A stretch of DNA of 64,000 nucleotides, taken from NCBI RefSeq assembly GCF_050003625.1, contig NC_134400.1, positions 189,005,726-189,069,725 of the forward strand. The letters run 5' to 3'. Positions 1-11,392 of this stretch are shown here, one piece after another. A model generated the notes under the pieces. That model did no database searches and was not told the origin of the DNA. It saw only the letters and a list, made by a program, of their open reading frames with translations. Made by a program: the position numbers and the translations under genes. Numbering within the stretch: position 1 is the stretch's first letter; every line of letters begins with the position of its first letter. Origin of the DNA: Haematobia irritans. Lineage: Eukaryota; Arthropoda; Insecta; Diptera; Muscidae.

Positions 1-517
1 TCGTTTCCTAAATTGTGAGTTAGTCCATACGTGCTATATATCATACAAAAAAGTTATGTACAGGTAAGTCTACAAATAATTACGAATCGATATGGACTTT
101 TTGCACGATACGTAGAGAGCCAGAATTGAAATATGGGCGTCGCGTATATGGGGGCTATATACAATTATGAGCTTGATGTGGACCAATTTTTGTGTGCTTA
201 GGGATTGATTTATCTGAGGGCTAGATATAACTAGAGACCGATATGGACCTAGTTAGGCATGGTTGTTAACGGCCATATACTAACACAATGTACCAAATTT
301 CAACTGCGTCGTATGAAATTTGCTCCTCCATGAGGCTCCAAAACCAAATCTCGGGATCGGTTTGTATGGGGGCTATATATGATTATGGACTGATATGGAC
401 CACCTTTGGCATGGTTGTTAAATATCATATACTACCACCACGTACCAAATTTCAACCAGATCGGATTAATTTTGCTTCTCCAAAAGGCACCGGAGGACAA
501 ATCTGGGGACCGGTTTA
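1..517 (+). mobile_element. HINE-A copy, truncated at both ends
   Basis: The window opens inside a HINE-A element: the start matches the terminal module near 47240 (AAATTGTGAGTTAGTCCATA). It runs into the core with repeated GGGGGCTATAT and TTGTTAAATATCAT motifs. The core is cut at about 517 by the TIR element that follows. No coding capacity is believed; the open frames follow the tandem core. Confidence 0.7.
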
Positions 518-849
518 TACACGCAAAGAAAAAAAAACGTTTGGAAAACGTGTACCGAAAACGTTTTTCTTTTGTTAGAGTTTTTTGAATTGCTTCGAAA
601 AGTATATACTTTTATCACCAAAAAAATTCGTTTGTTACAAAATTTTTATTTTTTCAATAAAAAAGTTATTTTTGAACCAACAACACAGTCCATTTCGTTT
701 ATATCAAACACTATTCTTTTCTGACTTTAGGTCTTTAATAAGACACATTTTACAGTTCATAGTAAAAATTTAATATAGTAGAATGTAATGTTGAACATTT
801 TATCGGATTCTTCCGACCATATCTGGAATATATATAAAAAACAAAAACC

Positions 850-930
850 TTTGGTCGAAGCAGGGATTGAACCCACGACCCTTGGCATGCAAATCCGACT
901 TAGCAACCACTGATCCACGGTGCCAAACTA
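850..930 (-). repeat. tRNA-like (SINE head) segment, minus strand
   Basis: On the minus strand the sequence contains TGGATCAGTGG, a good A-box match, and GGGTTCAATCC, a good B-box match, spaced as in a tRNA. It is a diverged relative of the SINE head found at 33384 and elsewhere. It is not a functional tRNA, since there is no convincing acceptor pairing. Confidence 0.6.
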
Positions 931-1023
931 AATGTATTTTTCTGTTAAATAAACTTTGTTTAATCGGCTCGTGGGCGCCGCAAGCTATGCTATATTAATA
1001 TAACTTATATGGATAATTAGCTA

Positions 1024-1112
1024 TTGATGACAATAACAGCTACGTAGCTCAGTGGATAGTGTGCTGCCTTACAAATTGCATGGTCCGCGGTTCGATTCTC
1101 AGTCCAGGCGAA
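1024..1112 (+). repeat. tRNA-like segment with Pol III A and B boxes
   Basis: The A-box-like TAGCTCAGTGG lies near 1036 and the B-box-like GGTTCGATTC near 1088. The following 140 bp have a partner at 7030-7215, where the B box is GTTCGAATCC. This looks like the head of a second tRNA-derived SINE type. It is not called as a tRNA gene because the acceptor stem does not pair. Confidence 0.55.
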
Positions 1113-1427
1113 AGGTAAAAAAAATTTTAAAAATTTATAAAATTGTATAATTTCTTCTACATTGTTTGTATTACAGAAAAATGTGCTAAGAACTAAAAAA
1201 CTTCGTGAAAGTGAGAAAGATGTGAGGGAAAATGCAATTAGCCAGAAAAATTATTTTTTTGAGTTAGTCTTTATGAAATTTTACATCCTGGAAAAGAATA
1301 AACGTTTATCACAAAATGTATATACTTTTCTTCCAAATACACTTCCTTTCAACGATAAGCAAATGAGAAACGAACTTTGTTTGTCTAAAATTTCGTTTGG
1401 GAGGAAAGAATTATTTTTTTGCGTGTA

Positions 1428-1548
1428 CACACAAAAAAAATTTCACGAAAATTTTTCAAATTGAAATTTTAATTGAGTTTTAAAAAATATTCAATTAAAA
1501 ATTTAATTGATTCAACAAATTTTTTTAATTGAAACAAAAATCAATCAC
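1428..1548. mobile_element. Partial MITE with CACACAAAAAA end
   Basis: The segment starts CACACAAAAAAAATTTCACG right after the TA at 1426-1427. It matches the reverse complement of the right half of the complete 290-bp element at 57225-57514, including the AATTAA-rich body, up to about 1548. There it is cut off by a HINE-B terminus. Confidence 0.7.
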
Positions 1549-3612
1549 AACAAGTGAGGAAAGTCTAAAGTCGGGCGGGGCCGACTATATTATACCCTGC
1601 ACCACTTTGTAGATCAAAATTTTCGATACCATATCACATCCGTTAAATGTGTTGGGGGCTATACATAAAGGTTTGTCCCAAATACATACATTTAAATATC
1701 ACTCGATCTGGCAGAATTTGATAGACTTTTACAAAATCTATAGACTCAAAATTTAAGTTGGCTAATGCACTAGGGTGGAACACAATGTTAGTAAAAAACC
1801 AGTAAGGAAAGTCTAAAGTCGGGCGGGGCCGACTATATTATACCCTGCACCACTTTGTAGATCTAAATTTTCGATACCATATCACATCCGTCAAATGTGT
1901 TGGGGGCTATATATAAAGGTTTGTCCCAAATACATACATTTAAATATCACTCGATCTGGAAGAATTTGATAGACTTCTACAAAATCTATAGACTCAAAAT
2001 TTAAGTCGGCTAATGCACTAGGGTGGAACACAATGTTAGTAAAAAAATATGGGAAACATCTAAATCTGAAGCAATTTTAAGGAAACTTCGCAAAAGTTTA
2101 TTTATGATTTATCGCTCGATATATATGTATCAGAAGTTTAGGAAAATTAGAGTCATTTTTATAACTGTTCGACCAAGCAGTGGCGATTTAACAAGGAAAA
2201 TGTTGGTATTTTGACCATTTTTGTCGAAATCAGAAAAACATATATATGGGAGCTACATCTTAATCTGAACCGATTTCAATCAAATTTAGCACACATTACT
2301 ACACTACCAATTGTACTCCTTGTGCAAAATTTCAAGCTAATCGGGATAAAACTCTGGCTTCTGGGTCCATATAAGTGCATATCGGGCGAAAGATATATAT
2401 GGGAGCTATATCTAAATCTGAATCGATTTCAATCAAATTTAACACGCATAGCTACAATGCTAAATCTACTCCCTGTGCAAAATTTCAACCAAATTGGGCC
2501 AAAAATCTGGCTTTTACGACCATATTAGTCCATATTGGGCCAAAGATATATATGGGAGCTATATATAAATCTGAACCGATTTCAATCAAATTTTGCACAC
2601 TTGACTATACTACTAATTGTACTCCTAGTGCAAAATTTCAACCCAATTCGGCCAAAAATCTGGCTTCTGGGGCCATATAAGTCCATATCGGGCGAAAGAT
2701 ATATATATATGGAAGCTATATCAAAATCTGAATCGATTTCAATCAAATTTAGCACGCATAGCTACAATGCTAAATCTATTCCCTGTGCAAAATTTCAACT
2801 AAATCGGAGCAAAAAATTGGCCTCTGTGGTCATATGAGTGTAAATCGGGCGGAAGCTATATATGGGAGCTATATCTAAATCTGAACCGATTTCAACCAAA
2901 TTTTGCACACATAGCTACAATGCTAATTCTACTCCCTGTGCAAAATTTCAATTAAATCGGAGGAAAAGATTGGCCTCTGTGGTCATTTGAGTGTAAATCG
3001 GGCGAAAGCTATATATGGGAGCTATATCTAAATCTGAACCGATATCAACCAAATTTGACACGCATGGCTATAATGCTAATTCTACTCCCTGTGCAAAATT
3101 TCAACTAAATCGGAGCAAAAAATTGGCCTCTGTGGTCATTTGAGTGTAAATCGGGCGAAAGCTATATATGGGAGCTATATCTAAATCTGAACCGATTTCA
3201 ACCAAATTTGAAACGCATAGCTATAATGCTAATTCTACTCCCTGTGCAAAATTTCAACTACATCGGAGCAAAAAATTGGTTTCTGTGGGCAAATGAGTGT
3301 AAATCGGGCGAAAGCTATATATGGGAGCTATATCTAAATCTGAACCGATTTGGCTGATATTTTGCAAGTTTTTCGAGACTCATAAAATATTCGGATGTAC
3401 GGAATTTTAGGAAGATCGGTTGACATACACGCCAATTATGACCAGATCGGTGAACAATATATATGGCGGCTATATCTAGATCTGAACCGATTTTTTCCAA
3501 AATCAATAGGGATCATCTTTGAGCCGAAAATGGACCCTATACCAAATTTTAGGACAATCGGACTAAAACTGCGAGCTGTACTTTGCACACAAAAATACAT
3601 CAACAGACAGAT

Positions 3613-3648
<36 letters not shown>

Positions 3649-3794
3649 GGACATCGCTAAATCGACTCAGAATTTAATTCTAAGACGATCGGTATACTAA
3701 ACGATGGGTCTCCGACTTTTCCTTCTTGGCGTTACATACAAATGCACAAACTTATTATACCCTGTACCACAGTAGTGGTGAAGGGTATACAAAT
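1549..3794 (+). mobile_element. HINE-B element with duplicated terminus and 153-bp core
   Basis: A first terminus (AACAAGTGAGGAAAGTCTAA, hairpin GTCGGGCGGGGCCGAC) covers 1549-1796 and a second begins at 1797. The core holds tandem units starting TATGGGAGCT; three successive starts, 2861, 3014 and 3167, are exactly 153 bp apart. A GACA/GACG microsatellite lies at about 3603-3650. The end has CCCTGTACCAC facing GTGGTGAAGGG near 3760-3790. This resembles Drosophila INE-1/DINE-1: subterminal inverted repeats, central tandem repeats, GTCY microsatellite and terminal hairpin. No Rep/helicase coding is present, so it would be non-autonomous. Confidence 0.6.
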
Positions 3795-4400
3795 ATTCCA
3801 TGCGCATCCCCAAAAACTTGGCCAGCGGACTTTTGAGTCTTTCCATGCTTCGTAGACGGTTCACCGGTCGCTGTCCACTCAGCCGACTGTCGATTGAACT
3901 CAGGAGTGTAGTGATGGAGCCATGTTTCATCCATTGTCACATATCGATGGAAAAACTCGGGTGTATTACTACGAGTTAACAGCTGCAAACACCGCTCAGT
4001 ATCATCAATACGTTTTTGTTTTTGGTCAAATGTGAGCTCGCGCGGCACCCAGTTTGCACAGAGCTTCCGCATCTCCAAATATTGATGAAGGATATGACCA
4101 ACACGTTCCTTTGATCTCTTTAAGGTCTCTGCTATCTCGACAACTTCATTTTACGGTCATTAAAAATCATATTGTGGATTTTTTTTATGTTTTCGTCGGT
4201 AACCACCTCTTTCGGTTGTCCACTGCGTTCATCGTCCTCCGTGCTCATTTCACCACGCTTGAATTTTGCATACCAATCAATTATTGTTGATTTCCCTTGG
4301 GCAGAGTCCGGAAACTCATTATCAAGCCAAGTTTTTGCTTCCACCGTATTTTTTTCCCTTCAGAAAACAGTATTTGATCAAAACACGAAATTCCTTTTTT
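3795..4400 (-). pseudogene. Broken mariner transposase, N-terminal two thirds
   Basis: One frame (4132-4344) carries the paired-like N-terminal region, with STIIDWYAKFKRGEM. A second frame (ending 4078) carries KLCANWVPRELTFDQKQ and the catalytic-region start YVTMDETWLHHYTPE, where the first Asp of the DD34D triad sits. The two are separated by a frameshift around 4080-4130. The rest of the catalytic core, with the HQDNAPCH and final Asp motifs, is deleted. Similarity to the horn fly Himar1 family is high by recognition. Confidence 0.85.
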
Positions 4401-4586
4401 TCCATATTTTTCACAATAACAAAAGTTGCTTCACAAAAGACGCTCTATTTCACAAACTAATTGACTTACAGACGTCAAATTTTGACACGAATCATTAGAA
4501 GGTTGGTACTATATAAAAAAATAATATGCCTTTAATACTAGCGACGCCATCTATGTGTCACACCGGGGACTTATCAGCCAAACTGT
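3795..4586 (-). mobile_element. Truncated irritans-type mariner
   Basis: The right terminus is intact, ending CAGCCAAACTGT at 4586, with a TA at 4587-4588. The left part begins inside the transposase gene at about 3795, fused to the end of a HINE-B element. The left TIR and the 3' third of the gene are missing, so it cannot transpose. Confidence 0.85.
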
Positions 4587-4653
4587 TAATGTACATGGTC
4601 TTTATGGCCATGTAAAGGTTCTAGACATGTCTATACTTAACCTATAAAAATAC

Positions 4654-6114
4654 TTTTTATACCCTCCACCATAGGATGGGGGTATATTAACTTTGTCATT
4701 CCGTTTGTAACACATCGAAATATTGCTCTAAGACCCCATAAAGTATATATATTCTGGGTCGTGGTGAAATTCTGAGTCGATGTGAGCATGTCCGTCCGTC
4801 CGTCTGTTGAAATCACGCTAACTTCCGAACTAAACAAGCTATCGACTTGAAACTTGGCACAAGTAGTTGTTATTGATGTAGGTCGGATGGTATTGCAAAT
4901 GGGCCATATCGGTTCACTTTTACGTATAGCCCCTATATAAACGGACCCCCAAATTTGGCTTGCGATTGCTCTAAGAGGAGCAAATTTCATCCGATCCGGC
5001 TGAAATTTGGTACAAGATGTTAGTATATGGTCTCTAACAACCATGCAAAAATTGGTCCACATCGGTCCATAATTATATATAGCCCCCATATAAACCGATT
5101 CCCAGATTTGGCTTGCGGAGCCTCAAAGAGAAGCAAATTTCATCCGATACGACTGAAATTTGGTACATGGTATTAGTATATGGTCTTTAACAACCATGCA
5201 AGAATTGGTCCATATCGGTCCATAATTATATATAGCCCCCATATAAACTGATTCCCAGATTTGGTTTGCGGATCCTCTAAGAGAAGCAAATTTCATCCGA
5301 TCCGGCTGAAATTTGGTACATGGTATTAGTATATAGTCTCTAAGAACCATTCAAAAATTGATCCATATCAGTCTATAATTATATATAGACCCTATATAAA
5401 CCGATCCCCAGATTTGAACTCCGGAGCCACTTGGACGAGCAAAATTTATCCGATCTGGTTGAAATTTGCAACGTGGTGTTAATATATGGCCGCTAATAAC
5501 CATGCCAAAATTGGTCCATATCGGTCTATAGTTATATTTAGCCGATCCCCAATCACACAAAAATTGGTCCATATCGGTTCATAATCATGCTTGTCACTTG
5601 AGCAAAAAAAAAATCTAGCAAAATTTGTCGAAATTTTATTCCTATAGGAAATTTTGTCAAATTTTATTTCTATAGATAATTTTGCAAAATTTTATTTCTG
5701 TAGAAAATGTTGTCAAAATTTTAATTCTATAGAGAATGTTGTCAAAATTTTAAAGCTTTTGAAAATTTTGTAAAAATTTTATTTCTATAGAAAATTTTGT
5801 CCAAATTTTACTTCTATAGAAAATGTTGTCAACATTTTATTTTGTCAAAATTTTATTTCTATAGAAAATTTTGTCAAACTTAATTATATACGTATTTAAT
5901 CGGTCATTTTAAGTTTAATATATACCACGTATGGACTACGTGGTATATATTACGGTATTAGGAAGTTTTAAGATACCTTGTCATCGGCAAAAGTTACCAC
6001 AACCCAAGTAAATCGATTGTGGATGACAGTTTTCAGTAGAAGTTTCTACGCAATCCATGGTGGAGGGTACATAAGCTTCGGCCTGGCCGAACTTACGGCC
6101 GTATATACTTGTTT
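4654..6114 (-). mobile_element. HINE-A element carrying an internal minisatellite
   Basis: The left end has ACCCTCCACCATAGGATGG and the right end CCATGGTGGAGGGTAC, the subterminal inverted repeats of this family. TTCGGCCTGGCCGAA and ACGGCCGT hairpins lie next to the right end. Between them are a short GTCCGTCCGTCCGTCTG tract near 4790 and several core units. About 290 bp of 30-bp minisatellite (5600-5885) follow. The 150-aa and shorter frames are by-products of core repeats. Confidence 0.6.
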
Positions 6115-6350
6115 CGCTGTAAAAAAGTCAAAAAATTGAATGGTCAGGTACATGATTTTCCCAACCATTTAATGGTCTCAAACTCTATCATTTAAATGAT
6201 AGAACATGTTTGTGGTATTTGAGAACCATTCAAATGCTTATTGCCACCATACATTTTTCTCCACTCGAAAATTAGTTTTACAAAGACAAAATACATGGTT
6301 GTCGCGGCAATAACATGCTCTAGATAAGCATTAAATGAATGCGGCAACCA
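6115..6350. other. Short spacer with an inverted repeat
   Basis: ATTTAATGGTCTCAAA (near 6168) is complementary to TTTGAGAACCATTCAAAT (near 6217), with ATCATTTAAATGAT between them. It is probably part of a foldback element; nothing coding was seen. Confidence 0.4.
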
Positions 6351-6600
6351 CACGCAGAGAAGGAATATGATCACCTTAAACATGTTTCAAGAGCAAAATG
6401 TTATTTTTGTATGGTGACCATGTAACATGTTCGCTGCAACCATGTTATTTTCTTGGAAGTTATGTATCTGTTTTCGGAAAGCATGTTATGTTTGGCGAAA
6501 AAACAACATTTTTGCGACGAAGATGTTACATGGTCACCATCCAAAAATAACATTTTGCTCTTCAAACATGTTTGAGGTGATCGTATTCCGTCTCTGGCTG
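6351..6600. mobile_element. Foldback MITE, copy 1
   Basis: The left arm begins CGCAGAGAAGGAATATGATC and continues with AACATGTTTCAAGAGC and GTTATTTTTGTATGGTGACC. The right arm is its inverse, ending GGTGATCGTATTCCGTCTCT. The arms are about 75 bp each. A second copy of the same length lies at 62852-63100. It is non-coding. Confidence 0.85.
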
Positions 6601-6617
6601 CATGTCCAAACATGGAT

Positions 6618-6668
6618 TTTCTGTACGTGTAGCCGAGTCCGAACGGCATTCCACATTGCAGTGAAACC
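6618..6668 (-). mobile_element. SINE fragment (middle part)
   Basis: The reverse complement contains TTTCACTGCAATGTGGAA and CCGTTCGGACTCGGCTA, matching the middle of the SINE at 33384-33728. Confidence 0.75.
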
Positions 6669-6950
6669 ACACGGTTGAAAAAGACTGTTTTTCATATGTT
6701 TGGCTATAAACATTATATGTTTGGAACACAAATTTTTACACACAATATTTTTGAGTGCAAGCATATAATGTTCATAAACTAGCATAACATGTTTGGGACA
6801 TATATGTTAATATGTTAGAACATATTATGTTTGGGACATAAAATGTTTGTAAATATAATATGCTTGAATGCAAACATATATTAATTTAGAAATAGCCTAT
6901 AAACATATATGTGTTTAGTAGCTTGGAGCACTATTTAACAGGGAGCGATA
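6669..6950. repeat. Repeat rich in ATATGTTTGGG motifs (copy 1, left part)
   Basis: The segment from CTGTTTTTCATATGTTTGG to CATATATGTGTTTAG recurs nearly base for base at 39744-39973 plus 40908-40920. At that second place a DD41D transposon sits inside. This copy is therefore the unoccupied form of that insertion site. Confidence 0.75.
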
Positions 6951-6989
6951 TTGAATTAAGTTGGTGGTTGTTGCTTGTTATTACAAAAT

Positions 6990-7215
6990 TAACATTTTAT
7001 TTTTCTTTGGGCAATTGATCAGCTACTTCTTTGATCCTTACAAACTGTGTGGTCCGCTGTTCGAATCCTCGTCCGGCAAAATTAAAATAAAAAAAATCAC
7101 AAAATGGAATAATTTCTTCTACAATGTTTGTATTACAGAAAAAGGTGCTAAGAACTAAAAAATCTCGTGGAAGTGAGAAAGATGTCGGGAAATATACAAT
7201 TGGGCAGAAACAAAA
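6990..7215 (+). repeat. Fragment shared with the 520-1425 element
   Basis: A B-box-like GTTCGAATCC near 7053 is followed by TTTGTATTACAGAAAAAGGT and AAGTGAGAAAGATGT, matching 1085-1230. This is a decayed copy of the same tRNA-like unit; no gene. Confidence 0.6.
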
Positions 7216-7640
7216 TTTTGAGCATTCAGGTCGAAAACCTATGTTGTTAGCACCTATATTACCTGTTTATTTTCGTAATTCATTATGATTGTAAATATAT
7301 AAATAAATAAATAAAATTTTGAGCACAATATTGTTTGGGAGAATTTTTTTAAGCATATAATATTTTTGGGTGCAAAATGCTTCCAAACATATTATATGCT
7401 CACATAATAATATATTGTTTTTTGGAAGACAACATTGTTGAATTTGGATGCAAAAATACAAAATGTTTGGAACTTAGACTACCCAAACATATATTGTTTA
7501 GACCAATATGCTTTCAAACATATCATATATTGGTAGAGATCAAACATATAAATGTTTGGGAAATACCCAAAAATGTATATGCTTGAAGCAAAATATGTTT
7601 GGGAGTATATGTTACAGAAGCGATTTTTTGTGAGGGTGCA
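7216..7640. repeat. Repeat rich in ATATGTTTGGG motifs (right part)
   Basis: Motifs such as CCAAACATAT and ATATGCTTGAAGCAAAATAT recur. The last 90 bp, ending CAGAAGCGATTTTTTGTGAG, match 41095-41160, after the second copy. The two parts probably belong to one roughly 1-kb element whose ends I cannot define. Confidence 0.5.
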
Positions 7641-7788
7641 CTTAGAGAAGCTTTGAAACCCTTTGAAATGTCACCAGCATTACTGAGGTGGGATAGTCCA
7701 ACGCTGGTGTTCGGTCGAAGCAGGAATCAAGCCCACGACCTTGTGTATGCAAGGCGGGCATGCTAACCATTGCATTACGATGGCTTAC
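7641..7788 (-). mobile_element. SINE fragment, 5' half
   Basis: The reverse complement reads ATGCAATGGTTAGCATGCCC and then CCTTGCATACACAAGGTCGTG, followed by the middle ending TCTCTAAG. It is the tRNA-like head and part of the body of the common SINE, without the tail. Confidence 0.85.
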
Positions 7789-7997
7789 ACTGAATTTGCA
7801 TATGATGCCAATTCAGTGTTTTGGATTTGAATTACCAAATAAATAATTTTTAATTTAATTTAATTTTTGACAAATAAATAATTTTTAAAACTTTGTATGA
7901 AACGTTTGTCTGGAACGTTTGACATAAATATTTTTAATTTTTCCTAATTTATTATATTTAAGAAAATAATATTTTTTAATTTTCTTTATTTTTACAG
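7789..7997. other. AT-rich intron end before the lectin exon
   Basis: It holds short repeats of TTTAATTTAATTT and ends in the T-rich acceptor tract of the exon at 7998. No other element was seen. Confidence 0.6.
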
Positions 7998-8098
7998 ATT
8001 GTCCACATTGTGTCGATGAGACGCAATACATGAACAAATGGACTATGCCTCTGCTAAAACTTGGCGAAAAACGCTATTATCTTGGCATCTTTTTCAAG
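7998..8098 (+). CDS. C-type lectin exon (N-terminal part of the domain)
   Basis: This internal exon encodes 33 full codons after a two-base split codon. It reads CPHCVDETQYMNKW and ends in GEKRYYLGIFFK. The acceptor is a T-rich tract ending TTTTTACAG and the donor is AAG|GTAAGT. The exon starts with two bases of a split codon and ends in phase 0. The YYLG strand followed by FFK is how many insect C-type lectin domains begin, and it joins smoothly to the exon at 59278-59386. The CPHC motif probably lies just before the domain. C-type lectins are usually secreted or membrane-bound carbohydrate-binding proteins. The signal peptide and the ligand-binding half lie outside the window. It resembles a conserved Drosophila C-type lectin (CG9134-like, from memory and unverified). 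It is the only non-repetitive coding-like stretch in the first 59 kb. Confidence 0.85.
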
Positions 8099-9454
8099 GT
8101 AAGTCACATTCCTTGCAATATCAGCTTAAGTACGAATGAGACAAGCGCGTGTGTGTGGACCACTGAACGTTTATGAATAAACGATGATGATGGGCAGAAA
8201 AGTTCTTAGCTGGAACTTGTAGACGCGATCTTTGAAATGAAGCCCATTACTAATGGTGCTGATGATGATAATCGCCTACAAGTTGGTTGGAGGCTTACCA
8301 TCTTTAGTTAACTGACATATTTTCATATTAAGAATCTGTTTCGTATGGTCATATGAATTTCTTGATAATTCAAATCAATTCTATACTCACAATAGATGCT
8401 AATCAATTCTACCCTGAAGTAAAATAAACCACAAAAAAGCGAATGGACAATCTCTTCATTGTGCAAGATATATGGCTCTAAGACCAAATCATTTCCAGCC
8501 CCTTTGTTGAATGTTTACAATTATTCGAGCATACGAAAAAAACAGAAAAACTAGAAAACTTGTTCAATTTGAATACCAATCATATTCATATTCATGATGT
8601 TTGGAATATTGCATATATTTCATGTGATTTGTATAACATTCGTATAAATTTCAAACTTATACAGGTGGCCGTTGATGTTGTCAGTGTGAACGCATTGTAA
8701 TTTGATAATGTCGCCCTATAGTATGGAGAAAAAGTTCAAAGGGTATTAGGTAGTCCCCCGTGTTTTTGTTTTGATTCTTGTATATTCACTGCTATGATGC
8801 ATCATCGTCGCTTCGTCATAAGACGGAAGTTCAAAATTAACGGTAATTGTCATAAACTGATTAATTCTATAAACCATTTGCGAAATTAATTTATTAGTTT
8901 TGAGTTTATGTTTTGATCATCAGAAAATGTAAACAAACACATGAATTTTTCAAATAACTCGGATATCGACTACAAAGAATTTCCGGTTCATTTAGATTAC
9001 CACGTGATCTGAGAACGATAAATTTCCGGTTCATTTGGACATGGCTTAACACTCAAAAAACTGTGAACCCATCAGGAAGGAACATTTTTGTTAATTTTAG
9101 AAAATGTTAACTAAAGTGTATGGCAAACGCAGATGTCACTCTGATTTCACAAAAATAAGTAAATAAGTTTTCCACAAATTCAAAAAAAATTATTAAAAAT
9201 ATTTTTTTTTTTCACTTTCGTAGTTTTAAGCAAAAAAAAATGCAAAAATGTCTATAGTAACATACAAAGTTCAAAATGTAAAATTTGTAGGACAAAGGAA
9301 TTTTGAAAATTTTTATGCTTCATATGTGTATATTTTTTCCCAATTTTAAAGTTCATTTAACTAACGTACACAAACAATTATTAATGACAAGGTAACTTTT
9401 TCAAAATCACATAATTCCATTGACTCAAATAGAATTAATTTGGCTTTATAGTCA
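8099..9454. other. Repeat-poor intron sequence
   Basis: No member of the repeat families found elsewhere in the window was recognised here, and no open frame of interest. It is probably original intron sequence next to the donor site. Confidence 0.5.
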
Positions 9455-11392
9455 TACTAGCGTAACCCGGCCCGCTGCGCCTTCCGAAGCGTATTTGGAG
9501 GAGTATTTTGCGTTAACTTAGTCAACTATATCCTTCATGCTGAAAACAAATTCGAAAAGATTTGAATTCTTTTAAACAAATCGGACTACTTAATTTTTCG
9601 TTTATAGGTACAAATACGGCGGGAGAGGGTGTACCTTCTATATTTCTTGTGTTCTATATTTCTTGTGAATTTTAAGCGTGTTTTTTCAAGGAAAGGTATC
9701 CTTCTCCTCAACATATCTTAAAATTAAGCACTATATTATAATATCATACAATAAATCGGAAAAAGAAAAAGTAGTAAAAAATTTTACCACATTAACATTT
9801 GCTAAAATGTTGGAAAATGATGCACTCTCTACTTTGGCTGCCAATTTCATGCAAATTTAAGTTCTTTACTAAAAAGAAGTCTGGCAGAAGCCTGTGCAAA
9901 AATCATAAAATTATGTACTCAGTTCCCATTTACGGACAACCCTCTACTTTCAATTTAAGAAAAAAAAAAAAAAAAAACGGACAAAAGGGAACCCTCTCCC
10001 CACCTTCGCTCCACTCCGACCTGATATCGGACTATCACGTACCCTATATTAATTTCACAACTACTCAATGGACCCTATAAATTCTATAGAAGTAAATCGA
10101 CAAAGTTTATTTCAATTTTCCCCTTCCCCAACCAGATATCGAAAAATCATATACTAATTTAAAAATCATGTATAAATTTAATCACCTCCTTCCACGTTCC
10201 CTGTAAATTTCAAGTAGATCGGAGATGTTTAAATTTTGCTCTATTGTTTTCAAGGGACGCCACTTTCCCCGATACAATATCGACAAAAACCGTAGTGAAT
10301 AGCACCCCTAACCTTCCCTGAAAGTTCTTGAAACTTTCCTTCAAGTGTGGGGCAAGGAAGGTTGCCTCTTCGTTCATAATCTTCCCCCACCGCCTTTCTA
10401 TTTCAAGAAAACTTACGATTTTTTTTTTTGCAGTTTTAGAGGAGGACCTCATCCCCGACTAAATTTCGAAAAGTGATGTAGCATATCTTTTGTAAACGTC
10501 CCAGAAAATGTCAAGCAAATTATAAGCCTAAAAGGGCGGCCTCTCTTCCGTCCAAATATCACAAAATGAGGTATCAACTATTAATAACCGTAATAACCGT
10601 AACCTCTTCCCAGTCCTCTGTAAATTTCAAGTAACTCGGTAAAGTTTAATTGTTTCTCTGTATGTACTTAAAAGTAGAGGATGTCTCCCTATGCCCTTTT
10701 ATTTTTATTAAAAAATCAGGAAATTTCATAACCTCACCCATTTTTTCCGTAAAATTTCAGTCGGGGGAGTTTAGTTTTGTTTTCACTGTACTTAAAAAAA
10801 TGTCATGCAAAGGGGTGGTCCCCCTCCCGACCAAATATCGAAAAATAATGTAGCGGATTTTTGTCTAGATGCCAACCCCAACATTCAATGAAAATTTCAA
10901 GCAAATCGCAAAATTTTGTTCCAAGTTTCAAAAAGTAGGGCAAGGGGTAGGTCCCCCTCCCCGCCCACATATGAAATCATCAGATATCCCATATTGATTC
11001 CATAACCTCACCGCATGTTCTCTGTAAATCTCAGATAATTTAGAGAATTTAAGTTTTTTCACTGTACATTAAAAAATTCGAACAAAGGGGAGGACCCCCT
11101 CCGCCTCAATTATCGAAATATAAAGTAGCGGATCTTTGTCTAGATGCCAACCCCAACCTTCAATGAAAAATTCAAGCAAATCGGTCAACTTTGGTCCAAT
11201 TTTCAAAAAGTCCGTCAAAGGGGAGGTCCCCCACCGCGACCAGGTGTCAAAAAATGAGGTACCCTATTTTCACCGCATGAACGCCCCCCACGATCTCTGA
11301 ATGTTTCAAGTAAATCGGTTCAGCCGTTTCGGAGCCAACTCGGAACATACAAACAAATAAACATAGATTGAATTTTATATATATATATAGAT
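9455..11392 (+). repeat. Long degenerate dispersed repeat with GC-rich islands
   Basis: It starts near ACTAGCGTAACCCGGCCCGC and ends AACATACAAACAAATAAACA followed by a TA tract. Inside, a module of roughly 130-270 bp recurs. It has the shape GGGGAGGTCCCCCTCC, then ACCAAATATCGAAAAAT, GTAGCGGAT, AACCCCAACCTTCAATG and TTCAAGCAAATCG. Several short frames are by-products. I do not recognise the class; the ends resemble a type of dispersed repeat common in arthropods, but no TIR was found. Confidence 0.5.

Larger units (their letters stand above)
520..1425. mobile_element. TIR element with TA target duplication, CACGCAAA ends
   Basis: The left end reads CACGCAAAGAAAAAAAAA and the right end TTTTTTTGCGTG, an imperfect inverted pair. 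TA dinucleotides lie at 518-519 and 1426-1427, as expected for a Tc1/mariner-type or similar MITE. The body is AT rich without a transposase frame. It carries two tRNA-like segments in opposite orientation, annotated separately. Part of the body (about 1120-1250) recurs at 7100-7215. Confidence 0.55.

Noticed and set aside
1024..1112. A genuine tRNA gene
   Set aside because: A and B boxes are present, but the acceptor stem does not pair and a diverged copy with the same downstream sequence exists at 7.0 kb, as for a SINE.
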